64,000 nucleotides of DNA from Methylobacterium sp. NMS14P (GTDB lineage Bacteria > Pseudomonadota > Alphaproteobacteria > Rhizobiales > Beijerinckiaceae), in NCBI RefSeq assembly GCF_028583545.1, contig NZ_CP087106.1, positions 4,770,501-4,834,500 on the forward strand, in the 5' to 3' direction. The position numbers were made by a program, and so were the translations under genes. The notes under the pieces were generated by a model that saw nothing but the letters and a program-made list of their open reading frames with translations, was not told the origin of the DNA and did no database searches. This document shows positions 52,578-63,400 of this stretch, one piece after another. Position 1 is the stretch's first letter, and each line of letters begins with the position of its first letter.

Positions 52578-53153
52578 ATGGTGGGAGTTGAAGCCGCGTC
52601 CCGGGACCCGGGCGCCAGAGCGGCGCGGACCGACGCACCGGTCCTCGCCACCGTCACGTTCACGGTGAACGGCGAGCGGCGCACGCTCGAACTCGACACC
52701 CGCACCAGCCTGCTCGACGCCGCGCGCGAGCACCTGCACCTCACCGGGTCCAAGAAGGGCTGCGACCACGGCCAGTGCGGCGCCTGCACGATGATCGTGG
52801 ACGGCCGGCGCATCAACGCCTGCCTGACGCTGGCGATCATGCACCAGGGCGCCGAGATCGTGACCGTCGAGGGCCTCGGGCAGCCGGACCACCTGCACCC
52901 GATGCAGGCCGCCTTCGTCAAGCACGACGGCTACCAGTGCGGCTACTGCACGCCGGGCCAGATCTGCTCGGGCGTCGCGGTGCTCGAGGAGATCAGGGCC
53001 GGCATCCCGAGCCACGTCACGGCCGATCTCGGCGCCCCGCCGCAGGTGACCGAGACGGAGATCCGCGAGCGGATGAGCGGCAACCTCTGCCGCTGCGGCG
53101 CCTATTCCAACATCGTCGAGGCGATCACCGAAGTCGCCGGGAGCCGCGCATGA
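52578..53153 (+). CDS. paoA: Aldehyde oxidoreductase [2Fe-2S] subunit (PaoA type)
   Basis: This 191-residue subunit has Cys62/67/70/82 ([15 protein letters not shown]) for the plant-type [2Fe-2S] cluster. Cys121/124/171/173 ([15 protein letters not shown]) serve the second cluster. It resembles E. coli PaoA closely after residue 22 but lacks the twin-arginine signal, and an in-frame TGA upstream rules out an extension. The complex should therefore be cytoplasmic. The start is the ATG at 52578 after GGAGAGAG. It overlaps the next gene (ATGA). Confidence 0.9.
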   Translation: MVGVEAASRDPGARAARTDAPVLATVTFTVNGERRTLELDTRTSLLDAAREHLHLTGSKKGCDHGQCGACTMIVDGRRINACLTLAIMHQGAEIVTVEGLGQPDHLHPMQAAFVKHDGYQCGYCTPGQICSGVAVLEEIRAGIPSHVTADLGAPPQVTETEIRERMSGNLCRCGAYSNIVEAITEVAGSRA

Positions 53154-54100
53154 AGTCCTTCACGTACGAGCGCCCGGGCACGCCCGCCGAGGCGGCCGCC
53201 GCCGTCGCCGCCACGCCCGACGCCAAGTTCATCGCCGGCGGCACCAACCTGCTCGACCTGATGAAGCTGCAGATCGAGACCCCGCGCCACCTCGTGGACG
53301 TGAACGGGCTCGGCCTCGACGCGGTCGAGCCGACCGAGGAGGGCGGCCTGCGCGTCGGCGCGCTGGTGCGCAACACCGACCTCGCGGCCCATCCGCGGGT
53401 GCGCAAGGATTACGGTGTCCTCGCCCGCGCGCTCCTCGCGGGCGCCTCCGGCCAGCTGCGCAACAAGGCGACCACCGCCGGCAACCTGCTGCAGCGGACC
53501 CGCTGCCCGTACTTCTACGACACCGCACAGCCCTGCAATAAGCGCCGGCCGGGCTCCGGCTGTTCGGCGCTCGACGGCGTGAGCCGCCAGCTGGCGGTGA
53601 TCGGCGCCAGCGAGGCCTGCATCGCCACGCATCCGGGCGACATGGCGGTGGCCATGCGCGTCCTCGACGCCACCGTGGAGACGATCGACGCTCAGGGCGC
53701 CGCGCGGAAGATCCCGATCGCCGAGTTCCACCGCCTCCCGGGCGACGACCCCGCCCGCGACACCAATCTCGAGCCCGGCGAGCTCATCACCGCGGTGACG
53801 CTGCCGAAGCCCGTTCCCGGCACGCACATCTACCGGAAGGTCCGCGACCGCGCCTCCTACGCCTACGCGCTGGTCTCGGTGGCGGCGATCCTGGGCAAGG
53901 ACGGCACGGGCCACGTCGCCTTCGGGGGCGTCGCCCACAAGCCCTGGCGGGTCGAGGCGGCCGAGGCCGATCTCCCGAAGGGCGCCAGGGCCGTGACGGC
54001 CCGGGTCTTCGCCGACGCCAAGCCCACCCACGAGAACGCCTACAAGCTGAAGCTCGCCGAGCGGACCCTCGGCGCCGCGCTCAACCAAGCGAGGGCCTGA
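53150..54100 (+). CDS. paoB: Aldehyde oxidoreductase FAD subunit (PaoB type)
   Basis: This 316-residue subunit has the FAD-binding [11 protein letters not shown] (about 29-39) and [14 protein letters not shown]. Cys119, Cys129, Cys138 and probably Cys157 match the extra [4Fe-4S] site of PaoB, a feature absent from ordinary xanthine dehydrogenases. It passes electrons from the Fe-S clusters and FAD to an acceptor. The ATG overlaps the paoA stop, and paoC follows after 3 bp. Confidence 0.9.
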   Translation: MKSFTYERPGTPAEAAAAVAATPDAKFIAGGTNLLDLMKLQIETPRHLVDVNGLGLDAVEPTEEGGLRVGALVRNTDLAAHPRVRKDYGVLARALLAGASGQLRNKATTAGNLLQRTRCPYFYDTAQPCNKRRPGSGCSALDGVSRQLAVIGASEACIATHPGDMAVAMRVLDATVETIDAQGAARKIPIAEFHRLPGDDPARDTNLEPGELITAVTLPKPVPGTHIYRKVRDRASYAYALVSVAAILGKDGTGHVAFGGVAHKPWRVEAAEADLPKGARAVTARVFADAKPTHENAYKLKLAERTLGAALNQARA

Positions 54101-54103
54101 GCC

Positions 54104-56323
54104 ATGAAGTTCGACACCGCCGCGGGCCCGAACCCGATCGACCGCCTCAAGGTCGTGGGCCTGCCCACCGACCGCATCGACGGCAAGTACAAGACCACCG
54201 GCACCGCGCCCTACGCGTACGAGCGTCACGACGCGGCCCCCGACGCCGCCTACGGCTACGTGCTGGGCTCCGCCATCGCCAAGGGCCGGGTGCGCAGCAT
54301 CGACACGGCCTCGGCCCGGCAGGCGCCCGGCGTCATCGGGGTCGTCACCACCCTCGACACGCCGCGGATCGAGCGCGGCGTGATGAACGTCGCCTACCTG
54401 TTCGGCGGCGACCTGATCCAGCACTACCACCAGGCGATCGCCGTGGTGGTGGCCGAGACCTTCGAGCAGGCCCGGGCGGCCGCCTTCCTGGTGACGGTCG
54501 AGTACGCCCCCGAGGCCGGCGCGTTCGACCTCGCCGCCGCGGCGAAGACCGCCGAGCCGGTCCCGGCGGACAGCGGCGAGGGCAGCGGCGGCGACGGCGA
54601 GGAGCGGACCGGCGACTTCGAGGGCGCCTTCGCGCAGGCCCCCGTGACGCTCGACGCGACCTACACGACGTCCGACGAGAGCCACGCCATGATGGAGCCG
54701 CACGCCACGACGGCGGCCTGGGACGGCGACCGGGTCACGCTCTGGACCGCCAACCAGATGATCGGCTGGGGGCACGGCAGCCTCGCCAAGATGCTCGGCC
54801 TGCCGAAGGACAAGGTCCGGCTCGACGCGCCCTACGTCGGCGGCGGCTTCGGCGGCAAGCTGTTCGTGCGCGCCGACGCGGTGCTGGCGGCGCTCGCCGC
54901 GAAGGCCACCGGGCGGCCGGTCAAGGTGGCGCTGACGCGCCCGCTGATCGCCAACAACACCACGCACCGCCCGGCCACGATCCAGCGGGTCCGGATCGGC
55001 GCCCAGCAGGACGGCACCATCACGGCGATCGCGCACGAGAGCGTCTCGGGCAACCTGCCGGAGGGCGATCCCGAGACGGCCGTGAACCAGACCAAGTACC
55101 TCTACGCGGGGGCGAACCGCCTGACCGCCATGAAGCTCGCCCGGCTCGACCTGCCCGAGGGCAACGCCATGCGCGCCCCCGGCGAGGCCCCGGGCCTCGC
55201 GGTGCTGGAGGTCGCCATGGACGAGATGGCCGAGAAGCTCGGCCTCGACCCGGTGGAGTTCCGCATCCGCAACGACACGCAGGTCGTCCCGACCCAGCCG
55301 GACCTGCGCTTCTCCCACCGCGACCTCGTCGGCTGCCTCAAGCTCGGCGCCGAGCGGTTCGGATGGGCTAAGCGCAACCCGAGGCCCGGACAGGTCCGGG
55401 AGGGGCAGTGGCTCGTCGGGCACGGCATGGCGGCGGCCTTCCGCGACAACATGGTGCTGAAGTCGGGCGCCCGGGTGCGGCTCGCCGCCGACGGCACGGT
55501 CACGGTCGAGACCGACATGACCGATATCGGCACCGGCAGCTACACGATCATCGCGCAGACCGCCGCCGAGATGATGGGCGTGCCCCTCGACCGGGTCGTG
55601 GCGCGGCTCGGCGACTCGGACTTCCCGGTCTCGTCGGGCTCGGGCGGCCAGTTCGGCGCCAACTCGTCGACCGCGGGCGTCTACGCGGCCTGCGTGAAGC
55701 TGCGGGAGGCGGTCGCGCAGAAGCTCGGCTTCAACGCCACCGACGCGGTGTTCGAGGACGGCGAGGTCCGCGCCGGCAACCGCGCCATCCCGCTTGCGCG
55801 GGCCGCCGCCGACGGCGAGCTCGTGGCCGAGGACGCGATCGAGTTCGGCAAGTTCTCGAAGACCCAGCAGGTCTCGACCTTCGGGGCCCACTTCGTCGAG
55901 GTCGCGGTGGATGCCTATACCGCGGAGGTGCGGGTCCGGCGGATGCTGGCGGTCTGCGCGGCCGGGCGCATCCTCAACCCGAAATCCGCCCGCAGCCAGG
56001 TGATCGGCGGGATGGTCATGGGCACCGGCGCGGCCCTGATGGAGGAGCTGGCCGTCGACACCAAGCGCGGCTTCTTCGCCAACCACGACCTGGCCGGCTA
56101 CGAGGTGCCGGTCCACGCCGACATCCCGCACCAGGAGGTGATCTTCCTCGACGAGGTCGACCCGATGTCCTCGCCCATGAAGGCCAAGGGCGTGGGCGAG
56201 CTCGGCATCTCGGGGGTCGGCGCCGCGGTGGCGAACGCGATCTACAACGCCACCGGCATCCGCGTGCGCGACTACCCGATCACCCTCGACAAGCTCCTCG
56301 ACCGCATGCCGGACGCGGCCTGA
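54104..56323 (+). CDS. paoC: Aldehyde oxidoreductase molybdenum subunit (PaoC type)
   Basis: This 739-residue subunit is close to the E. coli PaoC length. It has the Mo-cofactor segments GGGFGGKL, RAPGEAPG and GSGGQFGANS. The catalytic Glu699 lies in GVGELGISG. It oxidises aldehydes, often aromatic ones, to acids. No paoD/XdhC-type maturation gene follows in the window; cofactor insertion would have to use a gene elsewhere. The operon ends at a strong hairpin. Confidence 0.92.
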   Translation: MKFDTAAGPNPIDRLKVVGLPTDRIDGKYKTTGTAPYAYERHDAAPDAAYGYVLGSAIAKGRVRSIDTASARQAPGVIGVVTTLDTPRIERGVMNVAYLFGGDLIQHYHQAIAVVVAETFEQARAAAFLVTVEYAPEAGAFDLAAAAKTAEPVPADSGEGSGGDGEERTGDFEGAFAQAPVTLDATYTTSDESHAMMEPHATTAAWDGDRVTLWTANQMIGWGHGSLAKMLGLPKDKVRLDAPYVGGGFGGKLFVRADAVLAALAAKATGRPVKVALTRPLIANNTTHRPATIQRVRIGAQQDGTITAIAHESVSGNLPEGDPETAVNQTKYLYAGANRLTAMKLARLDLPEGNAMRAPGEAPGLAVLEVAMDEMAEKLGLDPVEFRIRNDTQVVPTQPDLRFSHRDLVGCLKLGAERFGWAKRNPRPGQVREGQWLVGHGMAAAFRDNMVLKSGARVRLAADGTVTVETDMTDIGTGSYTIIAQTAAEMMGVPLDRVVARLGDSDFPVSSGSGGQFGANSSTAGVYAACVKLREAVAQKLGFNATDAVFEDGEVRAGNRAIPLARAAADGELVAEDAIEFGKFSKTQQVSTFGAHFVEVAVDAYTAEVRVRRMLAVCAAGRILNPKSARSQVIGGMVMGTGAALMEELAVDTKRGFFANHDLAGYEVPVHADIPHQEVIFLDEVDPMSSPMKAKGVGELGISGVGAAVANAIYNATGIRVRDYPITLDKLLDRMPDAA

Positions 56324-56330
56324 GCCGGTC

Positions 56331-56362
56331 CGCGGGGACGCCCGGCACCGGGCGTCCCCGCG
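56331..56362. terminator. 14-bp perfect hairpin between convergent genes
   Basis: CGCGGGGACGCCCG (56331-56344) pairs with CGGGCGTCCCCGCG (56349-56362) around GCAC. It lies just after paoC and just after the DUF6894 gene on the other strand, so it can terminate both. Confidence 0.75.
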
Positions 56363-56372
56363 AAGGCCCGCC

Positions 56373-56603
56373 CTACGGGTCCACGATGTGGAAGCTGGCC
56401 CGGGCCCGCATCACGAGGCGACCGTCCTCGTCGTAGGCCCGGGCGGTGAAGTCGTTCACCCCGGTCGCCTCGCCCTCGTCGTGCAGGAGCGCCGTCAGGG
56501 TCCGGCGCAGCAGGTCGCGCAGGGCCGCCCGGTCCGCCAGCACGGTGCCCTCGTCGTCGCGGACGTCGACGTGGTCGGCGGTGTCGATGAAGTAGCGCGG
56601 CAT
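56373..56603 (-). CDS. DUF6894-type small protein
   Basis: This 76-residue protein begins MPRYFIDTADHVDVRDDEGT and ends RLVMRARASFHIVDP, a clear DUF6894 pattern. It is a distant paralogue of the protein at 36907-37155. The function is unknown. It is preceded by GGAGATC-like sequence and probably forms its own transcript. Confidence 0.75.
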   Translation of the reverse strand: MPRYFIDTADHVDVRDDEGTVLADRAALRDLLRRTLTALLHDEGEATGVNDFTARAYDEDGRLVMRARASFHIVDP

Positions 56604-56809
56604 GGAGATCTCCGGGATCGGGATGATCGGGGCGGGAGCGCCCGCAAGCCTCGCCGGCGGCCGATCATGGATACAGATCGGATCGGCGGCCGCACTCATC
56701 TGAGTTTGAAATACCGCGCCCATCTTTCGGCCGCGAGGGACCGGTGACGCGGAACAGAAGAGGGGCCGCGGATCCCCCGGCCCCTCGCATCATCGTTCCG
56801 TGGACGGGA

Positions 56810-59416
56810 TCAATACTTCCGGATGATCGGCTCCGGCGCCATCGGGACCGGATCCGCCCCGAACCGGTAGGTCAGGCCGGCGTAGATCGAGAGCGGCTGC
56901 GCCAGGGTCGTGGTCCGCGGGTCGTTGATCGACAGGTTGCCGGCGACCGCTCCCGTCTCCGCGAAGGTGCCGAACGTGGCGTAGCGGTTGTTGGTCAGGT
57001 TGGTGATCAGCCCGAAGATCTCCAGGTTCTTGCTGACCTGATACTTCGTTGTCAGGTTCATCACGTAGTAGGCCGGCAGCTTGCGGTTGAGGTTCGACTC
57101 GTCGCCCCGGTAGTAGGACGACGAGAAGGCCGAGACGTTGAGGCCGAAGCGCCAGTTCGGGGTGATGCTGTACTCGAAGCCCGCCTTGATCTGGTGATCG
57201 GGGATCAGCGGGATCTTGTCGCCCGGCCGGACGCGGATGCCGCCGTTCGGGATCACGTCGCCGCCCGCGGCGCCGCCGGCCGCGCCGGTGCTCGCCAGCG
57301 GGTTGTTGGGCGACGAGAGGGTCGCGTTGAACTGGAAGGTCGCGTCGACCAGGGCGTAGTTGGCGTAGACCATCAGGTCGGGCGTGACCGCGTACTCGGC
57401 GCCGACCTCGATGCCCTGGCGCCGGGTCGCCGGGACGTTGATGTAGTAGGCGCGGGCGGCGTTGCCCGCGACGGCGACCTGGTAGAGGTCGTTGCTCAGG
57501 TCGGTGCGGTAGACGCCGGCCTTGTAGGTGAGGGCGCCGCCCGACAGGAAGGCCGGGATCACGCCGCGGAAGCCGGCCTCGTAGGTCCGGCCGGTGACCT
57601 GCTTGAGCGGCGGGTCCGCCACCAGCGAGTTCGGCAGCAGGCACGGCTGGGTCGGGCTGGAGCAGGACAGCTCCAGCGGGGTCGGGGCGCGGTTCGATTC
57701 CGAGTAGCCGCCGTAGAGGTTGAGCGCCGGGTCGAACTGGTAGGTCAGGCCCGCGAGCGGGTTGACCTTAGTGTACTCGTGCACGCCGGTCACGTCCGGC
57801 GAGAACCCGGTCTGGTCCCGGGTCTGGATGCGGGCGTAGTTGAGCCGGAAGCCGCCGGTCAGCGACAGCCGGTCGGTGACGTCCAGCGTGTCGGTGGCGT
57901 AGAGGCCGAGATACAGGGTCGAGCCGCTGACATTGCTCGGCGCGAGGCCGATCGCCCCAAGGGTGCGGATGTCCGGCGTGCCGAGGCCCGGGACCGTGCC
58001 GTAGTACGGGTTGTTCGGGTCGACGGTGATCGACAGGTTCGGGTTGATGACGCCCAGCTGGCTGGACGACTTGAACGAGAAGTTCGAGGCGTCGACGCTG
58101 CCGCCGACCACGAAGGCGTTGTTCAGGCCGAAGATCCGGTCGCGGTTGGCCGCCTGGAGCGAGCCGCCGTAGGATTCGGCCTGAGTCAGGGTCGTGTCGA
58201 TCGTGCCGTACGGGATGTTCCGCAGGAACGGGATCGTCCGGTTGTCCAGGCCGAGGATCGCGAACTGGTTGGCGTAGGCCCGGCGGGCCGCCACCTGGCT
58301 GGTGGGCGGCGCGTTCACGTTGAACGCGTCGTCCTGGTAGCAGAGCGAGCCTCGGAAGCTGCTGCGGCTGCTGCAGTTCTCGAAGTTGCCCTGGTTGCCG
58401 TCGACGTAGAACTCGCTGAAGCGCCGGTAATAGGCGTTGCCGGCGAGATCCCAGGTCGGCGAGAGGTCGACCCGGCCCGTCAGCTGGAGCGTGCCGACCT
58501 GCGTCGTCTGGGTCTGCGGGTAGGTGAAGATCGCCCGCGGGTCGAGATGCGTGAAGTCCACCGGCGTGGCCGCGGCCGCGCCGTAGAAGCTGCGGGCGGC
58601 GAGCCCGATCAGGTGGAATTCCGAATCCTGCGAGCGGTAGCCGAGATCCGCGTAGAGGCGGCCGATCGTGCTCGGGTTCTGGTAGCGCCAGCCGCGGTCG
58701 TTCAGGCCGTCGCCGGTGAAGTAGAAGCTCCAGGGACCGGAGATCTTGCCGTACTCGAGGTAGCCGGCGGTGCGCGCGTCCGAGCCGCCCCAGGCCGAGA
58801 TCTCGGTGCCCTGCCAGGTGAAGCCGTTCTTCATCTGGATGTTGACCGCGCCGCCGATGGCGTTGAGGCCGAAGACCGGGTTGCCGGTGACGACGTCGAT
58901 GCGCTGAATCGCCTGCGGCGGGATCAGGTCGAAATTGACGACGTCGCCGAAGGCCTCGTTGATGCGCACGCCGTTCTGGTAGACGGCCAGCCCCTGCGGC
59001 ACGCCCTGCACCGACGAGGCCGTGAAGCCGCGGTAGCTGAGGTCGACCCGGTTCGCGTTGCCCTGCGAGTCGTTGAGGTTCACCCCGGGCGTCCGCCGCG
59101 CCAGCGTGGCGATCACGTTGTCGGAGCCCTGATCGACCTCGATCTGCCGCGCCGTGACGGTCTCGACGGTGCTGGGGATCTTGTTGAGCGGCTGCTCGGA
59201 GCCGCGCAGCCGCACCCCGCCGGCCGGGGCCGGCAAGGTCGGTGCGGCCTGGGCGAGCGTATCGAGGTTCTGGGCGCCGCTGGAATTGCCGCCGCCCGCA
59301 CCCACCGGCGACGTCGAGACGACGCTGATCTCGCCGAGGGTGACGGCTTGTTGAGCCTGCGCGACGCCCGGCAACAGAGCCACGGACGCGATCAAGCTGC
59401 CTCGCAGGGCCCGCAT
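56810..59416 (-). CDS. TonB-dependent outer-membrane receptor
   Basis: This 868-residue protein has a signal peptide ending GVAQAQ, a TonB-box-like AVTLGEISVV and a plug domain (about 75-210; GVRLRGSEQPLNKIP, YRGFTASSVQGVPQGLAVYQ). The barrel ends in a C-terminal strand after LSIYAGLTYRFG, with IIRKY at the end. It imports a scarce ligand such as a siderophore or other metal chelate. No exbB, tonB or ABC genes are near. The ATG at 59416 is chosen over an upstream alternative start at 59428. Confidence 0.88.
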   Translation of the reverse strand: MRALRGSLIASVALLPGVAQAQQAVTLGEISVVSTSPVGAGGGNSSGAQNLDTLAQAAPTLPAPAGGVRLRGSEQPLNKIPSTVETVTARQIEVDQGSDNVIATLARRTPGVNLNDSQGNANRVDLSYRGFTASSVQGVPQGLAVYQNGVRINEAFGDVVNFDLIPPQAIQRIDVVTGNPVFGLNAIGGAVNIQMKNGFTWQGTEISAWGGSDARTAGYLEYGKISGPWSFYFTGDGLNDRGWRYQNPSTIGRLYADLGYRSQDSEFHLIGLAARSFYGAAAATPVDFTHLDPRAIFTYPQTQTTQVGTLQLTGRVDLSPTWDLAGNAYYRRFSEFYVDGNQGNFENCSSRSSFRGSLCYQDDAFNVNAPPTSQVAARRAYANQFAILGLDNRTIPFLRNIPYGTIDTTLTQAESYGGSLQAANRDRIFGLNNAFVVGGSVDASNFSFKSSSQLGVINPNLSITVDPNNPYYGTVPGLGTPDIRTLGAIGLAPSNVSGSTLYLGLYATDTLDVTDRLSLTGGFRLNYARIQTRDQTGFSPDVTGVHEYTKVNPLAGLTYQFDPALNLYGGYSESNRAPTPLELSCSSPTQPCLLPNSLVADPPLKQVTGRTYEAGFRGVIPAFLSGGALTYKAGVYRTDLSNDLYQVAVAGNAARAYYINVPATRRQGIEVGAEYAVTPDLMVYANYALVDATFQFNATLSSPNNPLASTGAAGGAAGGDVIPNGGIRVRPGDKIPLIPDHQIKAGFEYSITPNWRFGLNVSAFSSSYYRGDESNLNRKLPAYYVMNLTTKYQVSKNLEIFGLITNLTNNRYATFGTFAETGAVAGNLSINDPRTTTLAQPLSIYAGLTYRFGADPVPMAPEPIIRKY

Positions 59417-59644
59417 ATCTTCCCCCAACCTGGATTCGAAGGCACGCGCCGCTTCGCGTCGGCTGCGTGCGCCTCACTGATCTCGGGTCGGGACGCGATC
59501 TCAATTCACATTCTGTTTAATCCCTTCCGGGGACGACTTGCGGGCTCGAATGATCGGGCCTGTGGCGCAAAGACAACAAGAGCGGAAGATCGCGGCAAGT
59601 CTTCGGGATTATTATGAAGGACATCGCGGGATAATTGCGCAATC
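59417..59644. other. Promoter region of the TonB receptor gene
   Basis: No gene is supported. AT-rich patches at 59500-59520 and 59600-59640 are likely promoter or operator DNA. I looked for a Fur- or Irr-type box and did not find one I would defend. Confidence 0.4.
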
Positions 59645-59701
59645 GGGCCGGTCCTCAGGGGCGGCGTCCGACGCCGCGCGCCCGGCCGTCAGGACCGGCC
59701 C
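59645..59701. terminator. Nested hairpin after the SOUL gene
   Basis: GGGCCGGTCCT (59645-59655) pairs with AGGACCGGCCC (59691-59701). Inside it, GGCGTC and GACGCC form a small inner hairpin. It lies 5 bp beyond the SOUL gene stop. Confidence 0.65.
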
Positions 59702-59706
59702 GGCTC

Positions 59707-60300
59707 TCACGGCGGCGGCAGGCGGACGGCGACCTCGTTCCGGCGCAGGAACGGGATCGCGAAGGGCGGGTCGTACCCCATGACGAAGGGCGCGCCCGCC
59801 GGTGCGCGGCCGGCCGCCGCCAGGACGGCGGCGAGGATGCCCGCCTGCGCGGCCCGCGCCTCCGGGGTCAGGCGACCGGAGAAGCGCAGGGCGGCGATCC
59901 GCTCGGCCGGGACCTCGACCAGCCGGACCCCCGGCTCGTTCGGCGCCGGCGCCCCGGCCGCCGCCACCGCGCGCGGCAGGAAGAATCGCATCGTGCCGGT
60001 CCCGGCCTGCTCCACCGGGGCCGGCACGGCGATGCGCTGGCCGCCGCTCTCCACCGGCGCGGTCATGGCGATGCGGTCGCCCGCCCGGTTCGCGCCGGTG
60101 ATGTAGCGGAACAGCCGCCCGAAGGCGGCGCCGTCGCCCTGGCCGCGCGCGTCGGTCTCGACCGCGCGGCGCGGCGCGTAGGCCCGGATCTCGACCCCGC
60201 GGTCGAGGCGCTCGACGACCGTGTAGGCGGGCTGCTCGTAGAGCGCCCGCACGCCGAAGATCCCGAGCACGGCCTCCACCAGGGTGACGAGCGCGTACAT
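59707..60300 (-). CDS. SOUL-family haem-binding protein
   Basis: This protein has 197 residues from the ATG at 60300 (an upstream ATG at 60366 adds 22). An N-terminal hydrophobic segment (MYALVTLVEAVLGIFGV) anchors or exports it. The SOUL/HBP fold follows: YTVVERLDRGVEIRAY, then RLFRYITGANRAGDRIAMTAPV and FVMGYDPPFAIPFLRRNEV. Such proteins bind haem or tetrapyrroles with low specificity; the role in bacteria is unclear. It is next to a TonB-dependent receptor, so a part in haem uptake or buffering is possible. Confidence 0.85.
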   Translation of the reverse strand: MYALVTLVEAVLGIFGVRALYEQPAYTVVERLDRGVEIRAYAPRRAVETDARGQGDGAAFGRLFRYITGANRAGDRIAMTAPVESGGQRIAVPAPVEQAGTGTMRFFLPRAVAAAGAPAPNEPGVRLVEVPAERIAALRFSGRLTPEARAAQAGILAAVLAAAGRAPAGAPFVMGYDPPFAIPFLRRNEVAVRLPPP

Positions 60301-60443
60301 GACCCTGTCCACGGCGACCTCCCGAGGCGGCGGCGCGTCGCCCGCGCGAACCCCCTGAGGGAACATGGCGCCGGGACGGCCCGGCGCCGCCCGGCTGCGG
60401 CGTCAGGCCTCCCTCGGGCCCGGGGCCCCGGCCGCGCCCCGCC

Positions 60444-63400
60444 TCAGGGCTGGCCACCCTTGGGCCGCGCCCGCCGCGCGCCGAGGACCTTGCGCAGCGC
60501 GCGCGAGACCTGATCGGCGGAGTAGGGCTTGTGCAGCAGCTCGAAGTCGCGGATCCCCTCCTGGGCGAGAACGTGGCTGTAGCCGGAGGCCAGCACCACC
60601 GGCAGGTGCGGCATCCGCCGCCGGAGGAGGCGGGCCAGCGCGATCCCGCCCATGCCGGGCATGACCACGTCGGAGAACACGACGTCGAAGGCCGCGCCGG
60701 CGGCCCCGAGCTGATCCAGCGCCTCCTCGGCGTTGGCCGCCCAGGTCGTCGCGTAGCCGAGATCCTCGAGGATCTGCGTGGCGAAGCGGCCGACCTCGAT
60801 GTTGTCCTCCACCACCAGCACGCGCTGCCCCGCGCCGCCGGGATCGAGCGCGGCCGCCTCCGCGGCGGCGGCCGCGCAGGACGCCTCCGGCTCGACCTGC
60901 GGCAGGTAGAGCGTGAAGGTGGCGCCGCGGCCGGCCGCGCTCTCGACCGCGACGTCGCCGCCGGACTGCTTGGCGAATCCGAAGACCTGGCTGAGGCCGA
61001 GGCCCGTGCCCTTCCCGACCTCCTTGGTGGTGAAGAACGGCTCGAACACCCGCGCCAGGACGTCGGGCGCGATGCCGGTGCCGGTGTCCGCGAGGGCGAT
61101 CGCCGCGAACGGGCCGGGGGCGCCGGCATGGCCGCGGATCGGCGGCAGCGCCGCGCCGCAGTGCAGGCGCAGGGTCAGCGTGCCGGCGCCGTCCATGGCG
61201 TCCCGGGCGTTCACCGCCATGTTGACCAGCGCGGTCTCGAACTGGCTGAGGTCGACCCGGATGAAGCAGGGCCGGTCCGGCAGCTCGGTCACGACCGCGA
61301 TGCGGGCGCCCGTGACCGTGTCGAGCAGGTCGGCCACGCCGCGCAGCCGCGCGCCGACGTCGAGGATCTCGGGCTTCAGCGCCTGCCGCCGCGCGAAGGC
61401 GAGGAGCTGGCCGGTGAGCTTGGCCGCGCGGTCCACCGTCTCCGAGACGGCGTTGAGGTAGCGGGACCGGCGCTCCTCCGCCAGATCCGGCCGGCGGAGG
61501 AAGTCCACCGACGAGCGGATGATCGTCAGGAGGTTGTTGAAGTCGTGGGCGACGCCGCCGGTGAGCTGGCCCACCGCCTCCAGCTTCTGCGACTGCCGCA
61601 GGGCCTCCTCGGCGTGCCGGAGCGCCTCGGCCTGGGCCTTCTCGGCGGTGACGTCGCGGCCGTAGGCGTAGACGTGCGCGCCCTCGACGGAGGTGCGCCA
61701 CGAGATCAGCCGCGGGGTGCCGTCCCTGTGCCGGTAGCGGTTCTCGAAATCGGTCAGGTCGCGCGCGGCCGCGGCGGCGTCGAGCGCCTCCTGGGTCGGG
61801 CCCGCATCCTCGGGCCAGATGAAGTCCAGGAAGCTGCGGCCGACCACCTCGGCCGGCTCGTGCCCCAGGATCGTCTGCCAGGCCGGGTTGACCGCGCGGA
61901 AGATGCCGTCGGCCCCGACCACGGCCAGCAGGTCGCGCGAGTTGCGCCAGACCCGGTCGTGCTCGGCCGTGCGCTCGGCCACGCGCTGCTCCAGGGTCTC
62001 GTTGAAGCGCACGAGCTCGGCCATGAGCCGCTTCTGGTCGTCGATGTCGGTGCTGGTGCCGACCCAGCGGGTGATCGTGCCGTCGGCCGCTAGGACCGGC
62101 TGCGCCCGGGCCAGGAACCAGCGATAGGCGCCGTCGGCGCGGCGCAGGCGGTACTCGGACTGGTAGTCGGCCCGCGACCGGACGGCCTCCCGCCATTCCG
62201 CGGCGACCCGGTCCCGGTCGTCGGGGTGGATGATCCCCCGCCAGCCCGCCCCGTCGAGGGTGCCGGGCTCCCAGCCCGCGTAGGCGTAGACGCGCTCGTT
62301 GAACCAGTTCGCAGCCCCGGCCGCGTCGGTCGCCCAGACGAAGTTCGGCAGCACCTGCGACAGGACCCGGAACTGCGCCTCGCTGGCGCGCAGGGCCTCC
62401 TCGGCCTGCTTGCGGGCGGTGATGTCGATCGCCGTGCCGATCACCCGCACGCAGCGCCCGCCCTCGAAGATCCCGCGCCCCTTGGCGGCGACCCAGCGCA
62501 CGACCCCGTCCTCCTGGCCGACGGTGCGGTACTCCACGTCGTAGACGGCGCGCCGCGCGGGATCGAGGGCGGAGGCGTAGGCGGCGCTCGTGGCCTCCCG
62601 GTCCTCGGGATGCAGGCCGGCGTAGTAATCGGCCATCGTGACCGGCACGTCGGCCGAGATCCCGAACATCGCCTTGACCCGCGCCGGCCAGAACAGGGTG
62701 TCGGCGACGACGTCGACGTCCCAGAGACCGATCTCGGCCGCCTCGGTCGCGAGCCGCAGGCGCCGCTCGCTCTCCCGGAGCTGCTCCTCGGTCCGGCGGC
62801 GCACCGTGTCGTCGAGATGCAGCCCGTCCCAGACCAGCGTGTCGCCGACGCGGCGGGGGGCCGAGATGATGCGCGTCCAGACGCGGGTGCCGTCCGGCCG
62901 GCGCATGGGCGCCTCGACGTCGAAATGCGCGACGTCGCGGACCGCGGCGGCCTCGGCCTCGGCGATGCCGGCGCGGTATTCAGGCAGGATGAGGTCGTAG
63001 GCGACGGTCGGGTCGGCGAGCACCGCCTCGGCCGGCACGCCGGTCATGCGCTCGAAGCCCTGCGAGACGTAGAGGAAGCGCCGGTCCGCGCCGTCCGGGC
63101 CCGTGGCGAGCTGGTAGACGTAGCCACCCGGGAGGTGGTCGGTGAGCGCCCGGATCCGGGCCTCGGCCTCGCGCAGGCGCGCCTCGGCCTGGACGCGGCC
63201 GGTCGTCTCCGTGCAGGCGCAGTGCAGGCCGACGACCCGGCCGGCCCCGTCGCGCACCGGCGCGTACGAGAAGGTGAACCAAGTCGGCTCGTCGTAGCCG
63301 TGCCGGTTCATGGTCAGCGGCATGTTCTCGGACCACGTCGCCGCGCCGGCGAGCGCCCGGTCGATCAGGGGGCCGATCTCGGGCCAGATCTCCGGCCAGA

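Noticed and set aside
53102..56131. About 1,000-codon minus-strand frame opposite paoBC
   Set aside because: Shadow of the real genes; the composition is typical of antisense reading of GC-rich codons.
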